Shown here piece by piece: positions 24,670 through 32,164 of a stretch of DNA of 38,207 nucleotides. Within the stretch, counting starts at the first letter, position 1; every line of letters starts with the position of its first letter. A model generated the notes under the pieces. That model was not told the origin of the DNA, made no database searches, and saw only the letters and a list, made by a program, of their open reading frames with translations. The position numbers and the translations under genes were made by a program. Origin of the DNA: Xenococcaceae cyanobacterium MO_167.B27 (GTDB taxonomy: Bacteria; Cyanobacteriota; Cyanobacteriia; Cyanobacteriales; Xenococcaceae). Location of the stretch: assembly GCA_030065935.1 (NCBI GenBank), contig JASJCP010000036.1, positions 1-38,207 of the forward strand, given 5' to 3'.

Positions 24670-24825
24670 TTAAGCAGCTTCGTTTTGTTGCTTGGCTGCA
24701 ATTCCTAGCTGATTATTGTTTTTAGATGCTAGCTTGTTGTTTTTATCAGCTTTTGCAGCTAGTTTAAGTAATGCAAAATGTCTATCAACCATAGTGAATC
24801 CGTTGATTTGTTTGTTGATGTTCAT
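24670..24825 (-). CDS. Unannotated small ORF, 51 residues
   Basis: The minus strand reads ATG at 24825 to TAA at 24670: MNINKQINGFTMVDRHFALL, then a Lys/Ala/Asn-rich second half ending AAKQQNEAA. An AAGGA ribosome site lies 10 bases before the ATG. The product is basic and hydrophilic, Ala/Lys/Asn/Gln-rich with a central amphipathic-looking segment (HFALLKLAAKADKN), no Cys and no TM. A palindrome GTTCGCGAAC at 24637-24646 lies just past the stop, possibly its terminator. Not recognised. The good ribosome site and the clean frame in a 1.1-kb otherwise empty gap argue for a real small protein gene. Confidence 0.6.
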   Translation of the reverse strand: MNINKQINGFTMVDRHFALLKLAAKADKNNKLASKNNNQLGIAAKQQNEAA

Positions 24826-24840
24826 TGTTTTTTATTCCTT

Positions 24841-25198
24841 AAGTTAAATCATCTTATTCATGAAGATAAATCAGAAAAAGTGAAAATTTCGGAAACAAAA
24901 AACATTCTCTTTATATAACTTTAAAATCAATAAAATAGAACTCAGACTTTGAATCTATCACTGCATAAGCTTTTCTGGATTTTTTCCCTTTATTTGTTAG
25001 TTACTTTTCGTGGCGATCGCATTTCTCTAACAACTGATACATCTCAGTCAGAGCAAGCATCACAGAGAATAGTAAACTTTTGTCAACTTATAGTAGCAAC
25101 AATGAGTATTTGTGCTTAGGGTCTTCCCAAGGATGAAGAATGAGGAAAGATCAATACCCCAGTCCCCCAATCTCCCCAGTCCCCCAATCCCCCCGGGA
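24841..25198. other. Gene-less stretch upstream of the small ORF
   Basis: AT-rich promoter region of the leftward small ORF, a HIP1 site near 25014-25021, then C-rich spacer (CCCCAGTCCCCCAATC) leading into repeat copy 3. An open frame at 25112-25294 is made of spacer and repeat and is not a gene. Confidence 0.5.
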
Positions 25199-25258
25199 GG
25201 AGACTTAATATATCTAGGTATTGAACCCAAAATAGATCGGTTTTGTAATGAAGTCTCC
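25199..25258. repeat. 60-bp hairpin repeat, copy 3
   Basis: Same length and 8-bp inverted ends as copies 1 and 2, with five substitutions relative to copy 1, all in the second half of the element (for example TTGTTGTG becomes TTGTAATG). Flanked by CCCCGG and CCGCCCC spacer. Confidence 0.9.
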
Positions 25259-25612
25259 TTCCCGCCCCAATCCCGATTCCCTATACAAACTTAAGGAGCG
25301 CGATCGCTGAAATTATATAAACCGTTTACAAAAATACTTTTGAAACTAAAACTAAAAGTTAATTGGAGATTATTCACCATTTTCACTTTTTTGTTCCTAG
25401 TTTGTTACCTTTGATTGGCTAATGTATTGAGGAGAAAATTTGTAAGCAGAATACACCAAGATACTTCCGCTATTTCTGAAGGGTTTATAGAGTTTACATC
25501 TTGATAGCTGAAAAAAGTCAGTAATCAAAAAGCTCAACAATCTCAAAGGAACTATCAAAGTTACCTAATAGCTGCTTACTCACTGCCCGTAACAAAATGA
25601 GAGGTAATTTCG
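25259..25612 (+). other. Long leader upstream of the CcmM-like gene
   Basis: A 354-base gene-less stretch with a HIP1 site near 25302. It most likely holds the promoter of the operon beginning with the beta-helix protein. A GAGGT ribosome site lies just before its end. No riboswitch fold was recognised. Confidence 0.4.
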
Positions 25613-26302
25613 ATGGGTAATGTTATTCCATTCAAGAACATCGAAACCCGTAAGGAGACTCAAACTGAGGTTCTTACTTCTTCCCAAACTACAGCCAATC
25701 AGTCCATAGCTCAAGTTCATCGACTTGCTGCGGTTATGGGTGATGTTTATCTAGGTCAACGAGTAACAGTTGCTCCAGGAGTTTCTATTCATGGTAACGA
25801 AGGTAAGCCCATTTGGATAGGTAACGATGTCAAAGTTCAAGATTGTGTTGTGCTTTATGCTTCCCCAACTCAATACCATGACGAGCTAATCGAAGAGTTA
25901 GTGGTAGAAGTCGATGGAAAATTCTACGGTATCTATATAGACGAGGGGGTTTGTCTTGCTCCCCAATGTCAAATACAGGCACCTGCTAGTGTTGGCTCGG
26001 ACACCTTTATTGGGATGCAAACACTGGTTTTCCGAGCTACTGTGGGCAAAAACTGTATCATCGAACCAAAAGCTTTAGTAATGGGGGTAGAAATTGGTGA
26101 CAGTAGGTATGTAGCACCTGGTGCGATTGTTAACAGCCAAGACGCAGCAGATAATCTACCTCTGATCGCCCAATATAACCCCCTGAAAGATTTAAGTCGG
26201 GGTACAGTAGATACTGGTTATAAGAAGCAGGAAATTAGGTCAGAAGGAAAAAACCTAAATTGTCCAGCCAAGATAACCAGTAAAAGCCAAGTTTATAGCT
26301 GA
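25613..26302 (+). CDS. CcmM/gamma-carbonic-anhydrase-like beta-helix protein lacking zinc ligands
   Basis: A 229-residue protein starting at an ATG preceded by GAGGT. It aligns by eye to the N-terminal gamma-carbonic-anhydrase domain of the carboxysome protein CcmM: MGDVYLGQRVTVAPGVSI (about 43-60), WIGNDVKVQD, then PASVGSDTFIGMQTLVF and RYVAPGAIV. The three His that hold zinc in active members (VIHG and THMALIHG in CcmM) are replaced. Here the segments read VVLYASP and LAPQCQIQAP, giving Tyr, Pro and Gln. So it should be catalytically dead as an anhydrase. No RuBisCO-small-subunit-like repeats follow. It precedes the pil operon by 160 bases on the same strand, and a scaffold or sensory role is conceivable but unproven. 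Confidence 0.75.
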   Translation: MGNVIPFKNIETRKETQTEVLTSSQTTANQSIAQVHRLAAVMGDVYLGQRVTVAPGVSIHGNEGKPIWIGNDVKVQDCVVLYASPTQYHDELIEELVVEVDGKFYGIYIDEGVCLAPQCQIQAPASVGSDTFIGMQTLVFRATVGKNCIIEPKALVMGVEIGDSRYVAPGAIVNSQDAADNLPLIAQYNPLKDLSRGTVDTGYKKQEIRSEGKNLNCPAKITSKSQVYS

Positions 26303-26462
26303 ATAGCCCTTAATCAACTGCCAATTGATTTAGGAGTATTAGCGACTCCCCGATTTCAATCACTAGGTATATATTCTTGACAGTAATACAAATCTTAACT
26401 CTCTGTCAAGATTACGTTGAATCGGTATAATCAAAAACTTATTACAAATTCTAGGCAGTTCG

Positions 26463-27728
26463 ATGAATTCTAAAATTTCTCCAAGCTCCCTTGATGCAAC
26501 ATCAATTGGTAATAAAAATCCAACCATGAAAGAATTTAACTCATCAGCACAAGCTGAGTTGTTTGCCAATCTCAAGCAGGTTAGATTTAGCGGTCAAATG
26601 GTGCTGACAGAACCCAAGGGAAGCAAATGGACTATTTATCTTCACCTCGGCTATATTCTGTATGCTAGTGGCGGAAATCATCCAGTTAAAAGATGGTACA
26701 GAAATCTGATACTATTCTTATCCCAGAACACTTCTGACTTTTCCGCTTGGGAATCTGAGATTTCTGGAATTGCAGTAGAAGATAGCAACAGATGTTGGGA
26801 ATACCAGCTACTATGTGCCTGGGTAAAACAGGGTAGGATTACTCGGGAACAAGCAACCAAAATAGTTTGGTCAACTCTGCTAGAAATTTGGTTTGATATC
26901 ACTCAAGCAAGAGATGTTAGTTATGAATTGAAGCAAGCGGAGTCATCTTCAGAGGGAATAGTTTTACTTGATGGCAATCGGGTAGTTGCAGAAGTAGAAC
27001 GGAAATGGCTAGCTTGGCAAAAAGCTAAATTAACTGACTGTAGCCCAAATCAAGCCCCAGAAATTAAGGACGTGGAGCAGCTACAACAAAGGACTTCCCC
27101 TACAGTTTTCCAAATGCTCAGTCAATTAATGAACGGTCAAAAAACTCTGCGAGATTTAGCAGTAGAGATGAGAAAGGAGCTAATAACCGTTACTTGTTTC
27201 TTATTACCTTATATACAGTCGGGATTAGTAGAGTTAGTTAATATTCCAGATCTCCCTGCGCCAATATTACCAGCATCCACCGCTAATAAAGTTCAGAAAC
27301 CACTAATTGCCTGTATCGACGATAGCCCCCTAATCTGTCAGTCTCTAGAGAGATTTCTTTCTAAAATAGGATATAGATTTGTGGGAATTAACGAGCCTTT
27401 AAGAGCTTTTAGTGTTTTGTTAGCTCTCAAGCCAGATTTGATTTTTCTCGACTTGATGATGCCAAATACTAACGGGTTTGAAGTTTGTGAGAAACTACGT
27501 AAAATTCCAACATTTCGGAATACTCCAATCATAATTTTGACAGGAAACGATGGTGTTGTAGATCGGGTCAGAACTAAAATTGTTGGTGCTTCAGGTTTCT
27601 TAAGTAAAGCCAAAGTAGATGGTGAAGCAGTATTAGAGGTACTTAATAAGCATCTGCGTCACTGTACTCTCAGTCAATTGAAGGCTGGTGAATCTCGTGC
27701 TGCTAGCAAAAAAACCACTGTTGCTTAA
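26463..27728 (+). CDS. pilG: PATAN-domain response regulator (PilG/PatA type)
   Basis: A 421-residue protein with an N-terminal PATAN/DUF4388-type region (about 25-260; FSGQMVLTEPKGSKWTIYLH and WEYQLLCAWVKQGRI) and a C-terminal receiver domain (about 280-400). The receiver is complete: acidic pair D286-D287, phospho-acceptor D330 in IFLDLMMP, T360 and K382. PatA-type regulators in cyanobacteria act in heterocyst patterning and in control of type IV pili and phototaxis. Gene order with pilH, pilI and pilJ downstream points to the pilus operon. A GGCAGTT-like sequence precedes the ATG; the ribosome site is weak. Confidence 0.85.
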   Translation: MNSKISPSSLDATSIGNKNPTMKEFNSSAQAELFANLKQVRFSGQMVLTEPKGSKWTIYLHLGYILYASGGNHPVKRWYRNLILFLSQNTSDFSAWESEISGIAVEDSNRCWEYQLLCAWVKQGRITREQATKIVWSTLLEIWFDITQARDVSYELKQAESSSEGIVLLDGNRVVAEVERKWLAWQKAKLTDCSPNQAPEIKDVEQLQQRTSPTVFQMLSQLMNGQKTLRDLAVEMRKELITVTCFLLPYIQSGLVELVNIPDLPAPILPASTANKVQKPLIACIDDSPLICQSLERFLSKIGYRFVGINEPLRAFSVLLALKPDLIFLDLMMPNTNGFEVCEKLRKIPTFRNTPIIILTGNDGVVDRVRTKIVGASGFLSKAKVDGEAVLEVLNKHLRHCTLSQLKAGESRAASKKTTVA

Positions 27729-27850
27729 CTCAAGCGGATTTTAAGAGCTACTCAACTGACAAACAGTTTTTACCCTAATAATTTTTACCCTAAATTGAAG
27801 CTTTAAACTGTATTTGAACCTCCTGTAGCAAACAAAATGTTGGTAGAAAG

Positions 27851-28108
27851 ATGAATAACTTAACCCTCTTATTTCCTGTGTTACATCCGTTACATGGATG
27901 GCTTAAATCAAGAGAAATTAACAATCCTGTAATAGCTAGTATTTTTATTCAAATAGTTCCTGGTGGTTGTAGTTTTGAGGGCAAGAGCCAACTTTTTAAA
28001 CCTAATATGATCTGTATTCCTCCTCTGTACCAGCTTAACCATTTCTACAAGCAATTTGTGATTCTTCCTTGTAAATATTTAGTTTATCTTGAAGAAAAAT
28101 GTAGTTAG
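27851..28108 (+). CDS. Mo-dependent nitrogenase C-terminal (Mo_nitro_C) family protein
   Basis: An 85-residue protein that I recognise by its pattern: LHPLHGWLKSREINNPVIAS, then IVPGGCSFEG (Cys before FE), then IPPLYQLNHFYKQFV and KYLVYLEEKC. This matches the cyanobacterial small-protein family named after the C-terminal segment of a Mo-nitrogenase-related protein. The usual form is PLRQWLD...NP..A..I...IP..CPFER...IPP.CKLNPLYEQ...FRAL.YL. The function of the family is unknown. The gene sits inside the pil operon between pilG and pilH, on the same strand, with 122 and 139 bases of spacer. No nitrogenase gene is in the window. Confidence 0.7.
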   Translation: MNNLTLLFPVLHPLHGWLKSREINNPVIASIFIQIVPGGCSFEGKSQLFKPNMICIPPLYQLNHFYKQFVILPCKYLVYLEEKCS

Positions 28109-28247
28109 GATATTAAAATTTATTGTAGATTAGTTGGCTTAAATATTGATTTAACTTACTATAACCTACTAATTTGAGTTTGAGTTTTTTAAGCTGCCAT
28201 TGGTTAGCTGCTGTTCAATTTTAAGAGTGTATCTATGAGGAACAATT

Positions 28248-28619
28248 ATGAATACAGTCCTGGTTATAGAAGATTGTCTAGTTGAAAGGCAAGCGATCGC
28301 TATTAGTTTAAATCGAGGTGGTTTTAACGTACTAACGGCGGAAAGTGGGGAAGAAGCTACAGAAAAAATTAGCGAGACTCAACCCGATGTGATTATTCTT
28401 GATGTTGTCTTACCAGGGCGGAGTGGCTTTGAAATCTGTCGTCAGTTTAAAGCTAATCCAGAGACCAATAAAATTCCTGTGATTTTCTGCTCGAATAAAG
28501 CAACAGAATTGGATAAGTTTTGGGGTCTTAAGCAAGGTGCTTCAGCTTATCTTACCAAGCCCTTAGTTTCTGAGGAACTTCTGCGTACCATTAATCAACT
28601 AATTAAAAGTGAAAGGTAA
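28248..28619 (+). CDS. pilH: CheY-like response regulator
   Basis: A stand-alone 123-residue receiver domain with all functional residues: E8-D9, phospho-acceptor D52 in IILDVVLPGRSG, S82 in the place of Thr and K104 in YLTKP. It would take phosphate from the CheA-type kinase downstream and act on the pilus motor or its regulators. A GAGGAAC ribosome site lies just before the ATG. The CheW-like gene follows after 24 bases, so they are co-transcribed. Confidence 0.9.
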   Translation: MNTVLVIEDCLVERQAIAISLNRGGFNVLTAESGEEATEKISETQPDVIILDVVLPGRSGFEICRQFKANPETNKIPVIFCSNKATELDKFWGLKQGASAYLTKPLVSEELLRTINQLIKSER

Positions 28620-28643
28620 TGTTATTTTTCAAGGAGACGTAAT

Positions 28644-29201
28644 ATGGTGTCTGAATTTGTACCAGCCTCTTCAGAGGCAATAAAATCACAAAAATCTACT
28701 ACCTCAGAGGTAATAGAGCAGTTCTTGCAGCTAAGATGTGTTTCTAAGACAACTACCCTATTGCCAACTAAACATCTTGCTGAGGTATTGACTTTTGCCA
28801 CTGAGCAGATTACACCTATGCCCCATATGTCTCCTTGGATGATGGGAACTTATAACTGGCGTGGTGAAATTCTCTGGCTGGTGGATTTTGGTTATTTATT
28901 AGGGCTGACACCTTTGTATCAACAAGTCCTTTCAACTTATACAGCAGCAGTATTACAGTTTCCCTTATCCAACAACGTCTATAAAAATGCCGAGAGTCAG
29001 ATAATAGGACTAGTGGTCAATCAGGTGGGTAGCATTGAGCGATGCTCTCCCGATTTAATACAATCTTCATCAGACTCTACTAAAAATAATAGGTTAGAAA
29101 AATTTTTAAGGGGTTATTGGTTAAAATCTGAACTGGAAATATTGCCAGTATTTGATACCGATGCCATTTGGGCAGAAATATCTCAGCCCTCTAATAGTTA
29201 A
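28644..29201 (+). CDS. pilI: CheW-like adaptor protein
   Basis: A 185-residue CheW-domain protein: FLQLRCVSKTTTLLPTKHLAEVLTF (as LPTKHLAEV) and GTYNWRGEILWLVDFGYLL (around 70-88) followed by a V-region ending VNQVGSIERCSPD. CheW proteins couple methyl-accepting receptors to CheA kinases. It has a clear AAGGAG ribosome site. It lies 24 bases after pilH and 26 before pilJ, an operon arrangement. Confidence 0.85.
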   Translation: MVSEFVPASSEAIKSQKSTTSEVIEQFLQLRCVSKTTTLLPTKHLAEVLTFATEQITPMPHMSPWMMGTYNWRGEILWLVDFGYLLGLTPLYQQVLSTYTAAVLQFPLSNNVYKNAESQIIGLVVNQVGSIERCSPDLIQSSSDSTKNNRLEKFLRGYWLKSELEILPVFDTDAIWAEISQPSNS

Positions 29202-29227
29202 TTAATTAAATATAGGTATATTCTTCA

Positions 29228-32089
29228 ATGATCACAAATCTTCTTCAATCAGATTTATCAGAACCTCCTAAAGATGATGATCCTGATAATAAAGACAAAA
29301 ACTCAGCCACCACTGAATCTAATTCTCTTGATAATACAACTACTAAAATAGCTCCCAACTCTGCTGCTTCATCTTCCAAAACTAAGGGAAATTTTCTACG
29401 ATATAACATTTTCAAAAGTTGGAAGCAAATTAGCTTGCGACGGAGAGCAACTATTCTGGGTTTGGCTATAGGGGTAATTCCCATAGCAGCCATAGGAGGT
29501 ATTGCTCATCACTTAGCTGCTGAATCGTTGATGCAGCAAATTATTAATGACCAAGAAAGTCGCACTTTTGACATTCGGCAGAAAGTTAGCATATACGTAA
29601 ATAATATTATTAGTGATGCTACCACTATCGCTAGCTCCCCTCTCTTCACAGACCCAGAACTGAGTAAGAGAGCGTCCGTAAAACAGAAGGTAGCAATGCT
29701 AGATTCTTTTCTGGATGCTCATCATTCTCAAGGATTCGATAGCATTGCTGTATTCGACGTACAGGGCAAACTACTATTCCAGTCTAAATCACCTCATCCC
29801 ATCTCCCCTAACGATAACTACAGTAACCGCGAGTATTTTCAACGGGCGATTACTAATAAAACCACTGCCATTAACGACCCTGAGATCCATTCTCTATCAG
29901 GCAAAAACAAGCTGGAAGTAGCTGTCCCCATCAAAGAGAAATGGACTGGTAAAATGATAGGGATTGTCTGCCTACGGATGCCACTAAGCCATTGGCGTAG
30001 TATCTTCCAATACGTTCAGTCTGAAGGATGGGAATACAGACTAATTGATACTGAAGGATACATTTTTGATACCGAAGAATCAGAATATATCGGTCGTCGT
30101 ACTGGGGCTGACATCAAAGACTTACCCCAGTTACAGGCAAGACTTCAGACTCAAATGACAAATAGCATTCATGGCAAAGCTCTCACCAAGGTCATGAGAG
30201 ACACAGACGATGATGAAAAAGTACTAGTCACCCTGGCATCTATTCCCAATATAGAAGGTGTGTTAGACCCTGGCTGGCAGCTTGCTCTATCTCGTCCTGT
30301 GGAGGATGCTTTTGCCTCTTTACAAGAATTACGTTTAACTCTGCTAATCGGTGCTAGTCTTACTGCTTTAATAGTAGGAGCAAGCACAGCTTTCTTGGCG
30401 AAGCAAGTTACGATGCCGATTTTAGCAGCAGCAGGAGCAATTAGAAAAATTGGTCGAGGAGAGCTAAACACCCAGCTTCAGATAGATGGTCAAGATGAAT
30501 TATCAATCCTAGGAAGTAACATTAACAAGATGGCTAAACAGATGAAAGCACTTGTTAATTACAAAGCAGCAGAAGCCCAGCGTTCCCAACGACTAAAAGA
30601 CTTGACTCTCCAGCTTTCTCGTACCCTTAACTCAGATGAGGTGTTTCAAATTGCGGTGGAAGAAATTTTAGAGGCTCTGCAAGCAGACCGAGTTCTGTTC
30701 TACGGTATTGAAGAAAATGGTCACGGAAAAGTTATTGCAGAATCTACCACTGATAGTTGGTCTAGTTTGCGTAAGGTAGAAGCCAATCAACTTGAGTATC
30801 TTAAGGAATATGTTACCGACGATCATTATCAGTTTGGTAAAGTACGGGCAATTCCCAATATTTACCAAGCTAATCTAGGTATAAATCATCTCAAGCAGCT
30901 AGAAGCTTTCGCCGTCAAAGCAGAGTTAGTAGCACCCTTTTCTGTGGGTCAAAAATTCCGAGGTCTATTAATAGTCCATCAATGTAAACAACCCCGAAAA
31001 TGGCAGCAAGCAGAAATTAACTTTTTTGCCCAGCTTACCTCCCAAATAGTACTGGCTTTAGAACGAATCAACCTGATTCAAGACCAAAAATCTACTCAGG
31101 AACAACTACAAAAACGCGCCCTAGAATTATTGGTAGAAGTAGAACCAATTAGTAGGGGAGATCTTACTACTCATGCTACCGTTACCGAAGATGAAATTGG
31201 AACTCTAGCAGATTCTTATAACTCCACAGTTGAGAGCTTGCGTCAGATTGTGGTTCAAGTACAAAAGTCAATCACTCGGATGGCTACAGCTACAGGTAAC
31301 AACGAAGGTTTTGCTCAATCTCTCTCCGAAAGAGCCTCCCAACAGTCAGAGGCAATAGGAGAAGCTCTCAATCAAATACAAGCTATGGCTGAATCAATCC
31401 ATACTATTGCTACCAATGCAGAGCAAGCGGAAACAACATTCCAAGAAGTGTTAAAGACTGTAGCTACTGGAGATGTGGCAATGGATCGCACTGTAGAAGG
31501 AATTTTAGCTATTCGCGAAACAGTAGCAGAAACAGCTAAAAAAGTCAAACGCTTAGGAGAGTCCTCCCAAAAGATTTCTAAAGTGGTGAATTTGATTAGT
31601 AGTTTTGCTGCTCAAACTAACCTGCTAGCACTTAATGCTTCTCTAGAAGCTACTCGCGCTGGAGAAGAAGGACACAACTTTGCCAGAGTAGCTGAAGAAA
31701 TACGAGACTTGGCGCAGCAGTCAGCCGAAGCAACTACCGAAATTGAAAAGATCGTTGCCAGTATCCAACTAGACACCAAAGAGGTGGTAACAGCAATGGA
31801 AGAAGGAACTGAACGAGTTGTTATTGGTACTAAATTAGTAGATGAAACCCGTCAAAGTCTTAGTCAAGTTGCCAACTCTAGTAAACAAGTGAGCAATCGG
31901 ATTGCCAAAATTGCTCAGGAAACAGTTGAGGAGTTTCAAGCTAGTAAGGAGATCACCCAAACTATCGCTGAAGTAGCAGAGATGGCAAGTACAACCTCTA
32001 AAGATGCTGCTCAAGTATCTGCTTCTACCAAAGAATTACTTACAGTAGCTCAAGAACTACAAGAAAGCATTAGTCAATTCAAGGTGTAG
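29228..32089 (+). CDS. pilJ: Methyl-accepting chemotaxis receptor, PilJ-like, with one GAF domain
   Basis: A 953-residue receptor. In order: a long acidic/Ser-rich cytoplasmic N-terminus (1-65), TM1 (74-94), a periplasmic Cache-like sensor (about 95-370), TM2 (371-392), HAMP (about 393-445), GAF (about 463-613), a second HAMP-like stretch (about 625-675) and the MCP signalling domain (about 700-950). The signalling tip SSFAAQTNLLALNASLEATR is conserved. The GAF lacks the bilin-binding Cys of PixJ-type cyanobacteriochromes (LGINHLKQLEAF where those have a Cys-His). So it is not expected to be a photoreceptor and resembles PilJ. No strong ribosome site before the ATG. Confidence 0.9.
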   Translation: MITNLLQSDLSEPPKDDDPDNKDKNSATTESNSLDNTTTKIAPNSAASSSKTKGNFLRYNIFKSWKQISLRRRATILGLAIGVIPIAAIGGIAHHLAAESLMQQIINDQESRTFDIRQKVSIYVNNIISDATTIASSPLFTDPELSKRASVKQKVAMLDSFLDAHHSQGFDSIAVFDVQGKLLFQSKSPHPISPNDNYSNREYFQRAITNKTTAINDPEIHSLSGKNKLEVAVPIKEKWTGKMIGIVCLRMPLSHWRSIFQYVQSEGWEYRLIDTEGYIFDTEESEYIGRRTGADIKDLPQLQARLQTQMTNSIHGKALTKVMRDTDDDEKVLVTLASIPNIEGVLDPGWQLALSRPVEDAFASLQELRLTLLIGASLTALIVGASTAFLAKQVTMPILAAAGAIRKIGRGELNTQLQIDGQDELSILGSNINKMAKQMKALVNYKAAEAQRSQRLKDLTLQLSRTLNSDEVFQIAVEEILEALQADRVLFYGIEENGHGKVIAESTTDSWSSLRKVEANQLEYLKEYVTDDHYQFGKVRAIPNIYQANLGINHLKQLEAFAVKAELVAPFSVGQKFRGLLIVHQCKQPRKWQQAEINFFAQLTSQIVLALERINLIQDQKSTQEQLQKRALELLVEVEPISRGDLTTHATVTEDEIGTLADSYNSTVESLRQIVVQVQKSITRMATATGNNEGFAQSLSERASQQSEAIGEALNQIQAMAESIHTIATNAEQAETTFQEVLKTVATGDVAMDRTVEGILAIRETVAETAKKVKRLGESSQKISKVVNLISSFAAQTNLLALNASLEATRAGEEGHNFARVAEEIRDLAQQSAEATTEIEKIVASIQLDTKEVVTAMEEGTERVVIGTKLVDETRQSLSQVANSSKQVSNRIAKIAQETVEEFQASKEITQTIAEVAEMASTTSKDAAQVSASTKELLTVAQELQESISQFKV

Positions 32090-32164
32090 TAGTAAGAAAC
32101 AAATTCTCATATTTTTATTCTCTTGCAGAGAAATATATTTTTCCGTCCTCTTCCGACTAAAACC

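Noticed and set aside
17854-25258. The 60-bp repeats as a CRISPR array
   Set aside because: Copies are kilobases apart, each single, with no spacers of regular size and no cas genes.
29228-32089. PilJ as a bilin-binding photoreceptor (PixJ)
   Set aside because: Its single GAF domain lacks the chromophore-binding Cys; the only Cys in it (C587) is elsewhere.
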